DNA of 5,506 nt from an uncultured Eubacteriales bacterium (lineage in GTDB: Bacteria > Bacillota_A > Clostridia > Christensenellales > Aristaeellaceae), in NCBI GenBank assembly GCA_900313545.1, contig OMRS01000307.1, positions 1-5,506 of the forward strand, in the 5' to 3' direction. Positions 1 through 5,506 of this stretch are shown in pieces. Each line of letters opens with the position of its first letter. The first letter of the stretch is position 1. The translations under genes and the position numbers were made by a program. The notes under the pieces were generated by a model. It saw nothing but the letters and a program-made list of their open reading frames with translations, did not search any database and was not told the DNA's origin.

Positions 1-1645
1 AAAGGGTGACCTGTACCCCGGAGATGGCCTGCCCGTCCGGATCCCGGGTGGTGATCTCCAGCCGGCCGTCTGTGGACGGAAAGAGGATGACCCCCTCGTC
101 CGAAGGCAGGTCAAAGGGCTGCGAGAAGGGACGGATCCCCAGCTTTTCGGCGGTTTCGGTGAGAAGCGCCAGCGTGTAGGTTCCGCTGACGTGATCCACC
201 GTCAGCATCCCGTCATGAAGCTGTCCGGAGGTGACGGGGTTGCCATCCTGATTGAGCAGGAAGGCCTCGCCGTTTTCGGCAAGCGGTTCCTCTCCGGTAT
301 AGGGCGGCTCGTCCTGCCAGACCTGGCGGGCAACCTGGAAGGTCTGGCTGAGGGCAACCTGGATGCGGGCGTGGACCTCTTCAAGAGCGCCTTCAGGCAG
401 GTGCACGGTGAGGCTGCTGCCGCTGACTTCTCCTGAAGAGGAGGTGAGGCTGAGCAGCTCCACCTCCGGATTCATCCGGAACTGCAGCACATACTCCCCC
501 GCTTCCAGCAGCGGCGTCACGCAGATGCCGTCCGCATCGAGGGTGCATTCCAGACGGGCGCCGTCCGCGCTGCGCACGAGCAGCACCTTGCCCTGGTCCG
601 CGTCGGTGGAATTGCTGGTGGTGATCATGATCCTGGAGCGGGTACTGCGGGCCAGAACCGTCATCTGCTGCGAGGATTCATGAGCGAAGGTCAGGAAGCC
701 GGAGGGCGCATCCAGGACCACGGGAAGGCTGCCTTCGTAGAGAAGGCGGTAGGCATGCTCCCCTTCCAGGGCCCTGAGGACCGCCTGCCCCTGGCTGTCC
801 GTGGTGTAGGTCTCCCGGTCATCCAGCACGATGGAGAGCCCCTCCAGGGGGCGCTGCGCGGGATTGCCGTCCTCGTCCAGTTCGACCACGGAGGCAAGCA
901 GGGTCAGACTCTCATAGGTCGGATGCAGGAAGACCACCTCCGAGAGGGTCCCCGGCTCAAGGGTGACCTCCGTTTCCACGGGGGTCATCCGGCCATTGAG
1001 GGAATAGCTGCCAAGGGGCTGCTCCCCCTCGGGCAGGGAAATTTCCCGGATCCGGACAGTGACGGTGCCGGAGACGGTGTGGAGGGCCTGCCCCCGTTCG
1101 TCCGTGGTCAGCGACGCCGGACCCGTGTCACCGGAGAGCTCCACCACCGCGCCGGGAATCGGCGTCCCGTAGGTGTCGCGCACGGAAAGCGCCACGACTC
1201 CGGCTTTGCGGTTGATGACGGTCATCTCAGGGCCGGTCACGGGGATCAGGGATTCCTCGGGGAGAAATCCCTGAGGCGCGGATTCCTGCTTCAGATAAAA
1301 CTCCACCTGCTCCGGAAGGGAGAAGGCGGTGGCCTCCCGGGTGGAGCGGATTTTCATGGGGGCTGAAGGATACAGGGGGTCGGCCCACGGGACAATCTGT
1401 CCGTCGGCGGAGATCACATATACGCCAAAGATGGCTCCCTCAAGCGGGACGTCCTGGAGCATTTCCCCGGACTGGGGGTCATATCCGCTTCCCAGCACGC
1501 GCAAATTCACATTGCCGGCAGGTCTGGAGGGACCGGCAGCGGGAACATAGATATACTGTCCCATCTGCTTTTCCTCAGCCATGGCCGGCAGGACGGCGCA
1601 CAGGAGCAGGAGCAGGGAAGCCATGAGGCGTTTGAGCTTTGACAT
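1..1645 (-). CDS. Secreted multi-domain SpaA/Cna-B-like surface protein, C-terminus missing (548 codons visible)
   Basis: The frame is open from an ATG at 1645 to the window edge with no stop, so the protein is longer than 548 residues. The ATG is set by AAGGAG six bases upstream. Residues 1-23 form a Sec signal peptide: basic start (K3, K5, R6), leucine-rich core 10-19, and a signal peptidase I site after AMA at 23. Residues 44-147 look like a SpaA/prealbumin-like domain, with GAIFGVY near 70, the typical LKQESAPQGF segment (118-127) and a closing TVIN strand (142-145). At least four more beta-sandwich-like units follow, at roughly 148-244, 245-333, 335-429 and 430-524, and a sixth begins near 527. 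Two carry a TTDxxGQA turn (180-187, 281-288). Such proteins usually act as adhesins, pilins or wall-surface stalks. A sortase motif or membrane anchor would lie beyond the window, so the mode of attachment is unknown. The mature part has only six lysines and two cysteines (367, 375). Export and tandem domains are well supported; the exact role is not. Confidence 0.9.
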   Translation of the reverse strand, partial: MSKLKRLMASLLLLLCAVLPAMAEEKQMGQYIYVPAAGPSRPAGNVNLRVLGSGYDPQSGEMLQDVPLEGAIFGVYVISADGQIVPWADPLYPSAPMKIRSTREATAFSLPEQVEFYLKQESAPQGFLPEESLIPVTGPEMTVINRKAGVVALSVRDTYGTPIPGAVVELSGDTGPASLTTDERGQALHTVSGTVTVRIREISLPEGEQPLGSYSLNGRMTPVETEVTLEPGTLSEVVFLHPTYESLTLLASVVELDEDGNPAQRPLEGLSIVLDDRETYTTDSQGQAVLRALEGEHAYRLLYEGSLPVVLDAPSGFLTFAHESSQQMTVLARSTRSRIMITTSNSTDADQGKVLLVRSADGARLECTLDADGICVTPLLEAGEYVLQFRMNPEVELLSLTSSSGEVSGSSLTVHLPEGALEEVHARIQVALSQTFQVARQVWQDEPPYTGEEPLAENGEAFLLNQDGNPVTSGQLHDGMLTVDHVSGTYTLALLTETAEKLGIRPFSQPFDLPSDEGVILFPSTDGRLEITTRDPDGQAISGVQVTL

Positions 1646-1651
1646 AGGCAA

Positions 1652-1657
1652 CTCCTT
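1652..1657 (-). promoter_or_regulatory. Ribosome binding site of the SpaA-like gene
   Basis: AAGGAG on the minus strand lies six bases before the ATG at 1645. It decides that start over the in-frame ATG at codon 8, which would remove the basic part of the signal peptide. Confidence 0.85.
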
Positions 1658-1676
1658 ATACTTGTGTCAGGACCTG

Positions 1677-1704
1677 AAACAAAGAGGGAGCAAAGGCTCC
1701 CTCT
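1677..1704 (-). terminator. Hairpin with a short U-rich tail between the two surface genes
   Basis: Read on the minus strand, AGAGGGAGC (1704-1696), loop CTTT, and GCTCCCTCT (1691-1683) form a perfect 9-bp stem, followed by TTGTTTC. The stem lies 26 bases after the stop of the membrane-protein gene and 38 bases before the next start. The U-tract is broken and short, so it is probably a leaky terminator, an attenuator or an mRNA 3' end stabiliser. A T-rich tail is absent on the plus side. Confidence 0.55.
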
Positions 1705-1729
1705 CTTCATATGCTGTTCTGCCTGGCGG

Positions 1730-2890
1730 TCAGCGCGTGGGAGCTCCACACCTTTCGCAGGGCTGGAGCTTGTTGTAGGGGCTTTTGTTCAGCTCCGAAT
1801 AGGTAAAGGTCCCCTTGAGCGGGAGGAAGCGGGATGCCACGGAGGGGCATCTGGGATCCAGATGATACTTTTTCCCGCCGTCCTTGTTGTAATACAGTTT
1901 GGTCTTGGGGCCGGGCCCCGGGGTGGCCGTCGGGTCGGGTTCGGGGGTGGGCGTGATCTCCGGATCGGGGGTCGCCGGCGCCTCCGTCACCAGGATGCCG
2001 CTGGAAAGGGACTCCGGATCCACATACCACTTTTCATTCTCAAAGAGCGTGATGGCATCGTACTGGTAGGTACGGGTTTCTCCGCTGTAGGATACCTGCG
2101 CCTGGATACGGATGGTCCGGGCGGTGGTGGAATCCGTGCCGGAAGGCGGAGAAAGCTGTTCCCAGCTTTCCAGCGGGCGCTGGGCGAATTTCCAGAACAG
2201 CTGCTGCTGCGGCGGGTCCGTCTGGGTGCTTTGCCAGGAGGGCGGCGTGTACTCCACCATGTCTGCGATAATCCCCTTGTGCCACTTTTCCATGAAGTTT
2301 TCAAGGGCAATCTCCGACTCGGATTTCTCCCGGGAAACATCCGGGGAGGTGATCTCGGTCACGGGACCGGCGGCATACCCGTCCCCCGTATCCCCCGTAT
2401 CCCAGGAGTTCTCCTCCAGGCCGTAGCTGTCCTCCGGATCATAAGCGCTGTAAAAATCCGCGGGGACATCTGTTCCCATCGTGCCGACCATGGATGAGAA
2501 GGCCGGCGTTGAGGTGACAATCGGGGTCTCCGTGGCAAAGGCCATGGTCTGCAGGCCGTTGGAGGCGGTGGTCCTTGTGGGCAGCGAGGTGATGATCATG
2601 ATGATGTCCAGCACCAGATAAATACCGGAAATCACCAGTCTCCCGGGAAACAGGAAGGCTGACAGGAGCCACATGGCGGCAATGGCGACAACGGAGGCGA
2701 CAACGAAGACAATGCGCAAAACGGGCACAAAAATGGAGATGATGGCCAGAATGGGCAGCACGATAAAAAACACGATCAGAAGAATCTGGTTCAGCTCGCC
2801 CTTGGGCATTCGCTGACGGGGTTTTTTATACAGGGCTTTTGTGCTCCCGGCCGGTGAAGATGAATGATTGGATCGGAATAAAGTGGCCAT
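1730..2890 (-). CDS. Three-helix membrane protein with NTF2-like region and C-terminal His/Cys domain (386 aa)
   Basis: I do not recognise a named family for the whole protein. The ATG at 2890 is chosen because GAGG lies six bases upstream. A TTG 27 bases earlier has no ribosome site. The N-terminal 33 residues are basic (KKPRQR at 22-27) and likely cytoplasmic. Three hydrophobic helices follow with very short turns, at about 34-55, 60-81 and 85-102. An odd number of helices and the positive-inside rule place the rest outside the membrane. Residues 105-188 are Ser/Thr/Asp/Gly-rich linker. Residues 189-300 resemble an NTF2-like/DUF4878-type fold: an early amphipathic helix (IALENFMEKWHKG, 194-206), later beta-like strands and WYVDPESL at 288-295. 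Residues 302-328 are a Pro/Thr stalk. Residues 329-386 form a compact domain with YH at 342-343, Cys348 and CERCGAP at 378-384, suggesting a metal site (H343, C348, C378, C381). It has its own promoter and is followed by a weak hairpin and the SpaA-like gene 84 bases on. A cell-envelope role is inferred; no enzymatic activity can be assigned. Confidence 0.9.
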   Translation of the reverse strand: MATLFRSNHSSSPAGSTKALYKKPRQRMPKGELNQILLIVFFIVLPILAIISIFVPVLRIVFVVASVVAIAAMWLLSAFLFPGRLVISGIYLVLDIIMIITSLPTRTTASNGLQTMAFATETPIVTSTPAFSSMVGTMGTDVPADFYSAYDPEDSYGLEENSWDTGDTGDGYAAGPVTEITSPDVSREKSESEIALENFMEKWHKGIIADMVEYTPPSWQSTQTDPPQQQLFWKFAQRPLESWEQLSPPSGTDSTTARTIRIQAQVSYSGETRTYQYDAITLFENEKWYVDPESLSSGILVTEAPATPDPEITPTPEPDPTATPGPGPKTKLYYNKDGGKKYHLDPRCPSVASRFLPLKGTFTYSELNKSPYNKLQPCERCGAPTR

Positions 2891-2896
2891 TTCAAA

Positions 2897-2900
2897 CCTC
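2897..2900 (-). promoter_or_regulatory. Ribosome binding site deciding the start of the membrane-protein gene
   Basis: GAGG on the minus strand lies six bases before the ATG at 2890. No comparable purine-rich site precedes the upstream in-frame TTG at 2917, so the shorter 386-residue product is preferred over 395. Confidence 0.75.
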
Positions 2901-2946
2901 GGCTGGTAGGAATTCAAATCACGGATTGCATAGTGAAACGCGTTGC

Positions 2947-2975
2947 ATTATAGCATAGGATTGAAGGGAACGAAA
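2947..2975 (-). promoter_or_regulatory. Extended -10 sigma-A-type promoter for the membrane-protein gene
   Basis: On the minus strand, TGC immediately precedes TATAAT (2952-2947), a consensus -10 with the TGn extension. The matching -35 position, 17 bases upstream (2975-2970), reads TTTCGT and is poor, which extended -10 promoters tolerate. A run of seven T (2990-2984) lies just upstream in UP-element position. The predicted start is near 2940, giving a leader of about 50 bases to the ATG at 2890. Confidence 0.7.
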
Positions 2976-3425
2976 GAGGAAGTAAAAAAACATGCACACA
3001 GCAGACCCGTCCGGACTCCCTGAAGCCGATGAAGGGGCGGCCGGCAGTTCCCGAAGTGTTGGAGAAAAAGGCGGACTGCAGGCGTGGACGCCCAGACCGG
3101 CAACCGGTCTGATAAAAACAGACCGGAGTTCTGCAGCGGGATGCGCCAGAAAAGGCCGCACTGTCCCTGCATCCGGTGAATGGGGTGCCCACTCTCCCCT
3201 CTTTTTTCTCCCCGGTCCTGAGATTTGGGGATATAGCCCGGGAACCGCTTCTTCCCGCAGTCACGCGGTCCATGCCCGGAATCTGACAGATTGATCCTGG
3301 GCCCGTAAAAGATGGGACTGTTCCAGGAACCGCATATTCCTTCAGAAACGCTCGTTGTGCCTCCGGAGATGGAGACTCCTCCCGCATCCGATCCCCGGGA
3401 TGTCATCCATGCGATAAACGGGAGC
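2976..3425. other. Spacer of about 450 bases without a convincing gene
   Basis: This stretch lies between the ppdK terminator and the promoter of the next gene. Overlapping open frames exist on both strands, but their translations lack hydrophobic cores, motifs or sensible composition. The longest two minus-strand frames also run through the promoter. No tRNA, SRP RNA, tmRNA, T-box or complete riboswitch consensus was found. What it does contain is inverted repeats: the interleaved arms at 3093-3126, flanking CTGCAG palindromes at 3076-3081 and 3131-3136, a GGATGC/GCATCC pair (3139-3144 with 3169-3174), a TCCTGG/CCAGGA pair (3295-3300 with 3323-3328), and a T6 tract on the plus strand near 3203-3208. 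Confidence 0.6.
3093..3126. repeat. Three interleaved copies of an 8-base arm able to form two exclusive hairpins
   Basis: CAGACCGG occurs at 3093-3100 and again at 3119-3126, with its exact reverse complement CCGGTCTG at 3104-3111 between them. The middle copy can pair with the left copy (loop CAA) or the right copy (loop ATAAAAA), but not with both. The repeats are seen directly. Any function, such as switch, protein site or recombination scar, is unknown. Confidence 0.7.
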
Positions 3426-3459
3426 AAAAAAGCGGCGGATGCCGGAAGGCATCCGCCGC
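3426..3459 (-). terminator. Intrinsic terminator of ppdK
   Basis: On the minus strand, GCGGCGGATGCC (3459-3448), loop TTCC and GGCATCCGCCGC (3443-3432) form a perfect 12-bp GC-rich stem followed directly by six T (3431-3426). It lies 31 bases after the ppdK stop codon. There is no T-run on the other side, so it works in one direction only. Confidence 0.95.
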
Positions 3460-3490
3460 GAAGAAAAGCTTGATTTGGAAAATGGAGAAA

Positions 3491-5506
<2,016 letters not shown>

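Noticed and set aside
680..1366. Plus-strand open frame of 228 codons
   Set aside because: It lies antisense to the signal-peptide-bearing SpaA-like gene, whose minus frame is continuous, has a clear ribosome site and recognisable domains. The plus frame is a high-GC shadow.
1660..1682. Promoter-like TTGTTT and TATAAG, 16 bases apart, just before the SpaA-like gene
   Set aside because: The start point would fall at or next to the ATG, leaving the good AAGGAG site out of the transcript. The TTGTTT is better explained as the tail of the hairpin.
3203..3208. T6 tract on the plus strand after a GGGG/CCCC pair, as a possible terminator
   Set aside because: The stem is only four base pairs with a ten-base loop, and no plus-strand gene ends nearby.
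3182..3270. Possible TPP riboswitch on the plus strand, suggested by GGGGTGCCC followed by CTGAGA
   Set aside because: The second half of the conserved core (ACCTGAT and the GGATAATGCCAGCG segment) is missing, and no thiamin gene or any plus-strand gene follows.
2992..3294. Plus-strand open frame of 100 codons with a GAGGA about 11 bases before its ATG
   Set aside because: The translation has no hydrophobic core, motif or familiar stretch, and its composition is typical of a chance frame. The purine-rich site is loosely spaced and may be incidental.
2914..3427. Two overlapping minus-strand open frames of about 157-159 codons after the ppdK terminator
   Set aside because: The one starting at 3427 begins with TTG inside the terminator U-tract. 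The other has no clear ribosome site. Both run through the extended -10 promoter, and neither translation resembles a protein.

Overview
The window carries three genes, all on the minus strand, so transcription runs from high to low coordinates. The two outer genes are cut by the window ends. The most likely source is a fairly GC-rich member of the Clostridia, perhaps an uncultured gut or host-associated one. This is inferred from three things: the phosphohistidine enzyme is closest in layout to the Clostridium symbiosum type of pyruvate phosphate dikinase; strong Shine-Dalgarno sites precede the genes; and the other two products are surface proteins of Gram-positive style (prealbumin-like domains, a Pro/Thr-rich stalk). 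No 16S or other taxonomic marker is present, so the assignment is tentative.

Layout from right to left. Positions 5506-3491 hold the C-terminal three quarters of ppdK. Every active-site residue that falls inside the window is present. The gene closes with a strong intrinsic terminator (3459-3426). Positions 3425-2976 are a GC-rich spacer with no convincing gene but with several inverted repeats, notably three interleaved copies of one 8-base arm. A good extended -10 promoter (around 2975-2947) drives the second gene, 2890-1730. It encodes a 386-residue protein with three membrane helices, an NTF2-like region, a Pro/Thr stalk and a C-terminal His/Cys metal-binding-type domain. A 9-bp hairpin with a poor U-tract (1704-1677) separates it from the third gene, which starts at 1645 and runs off the left edge. 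That gene encodes a secreted protein built of tandem beta-sandwich (SpaA/Cna-B-like) domains.

ppdK is central carbon metabolism and is isolated from the others by its terminator. The two envelope genes lie 84 bases apart. No independent promoter is credible in that gap, so they are probably co-transcribed, with the hairpin reducing expression of the second. Whether their products work together cannot be read from the sequence. No mobile element, CRISPR array, tRNA or rRNA was seen. The least described items are the C-terminal His/Cys domain of the membrane protein and the lysine-poor tandem-domain exported protein.
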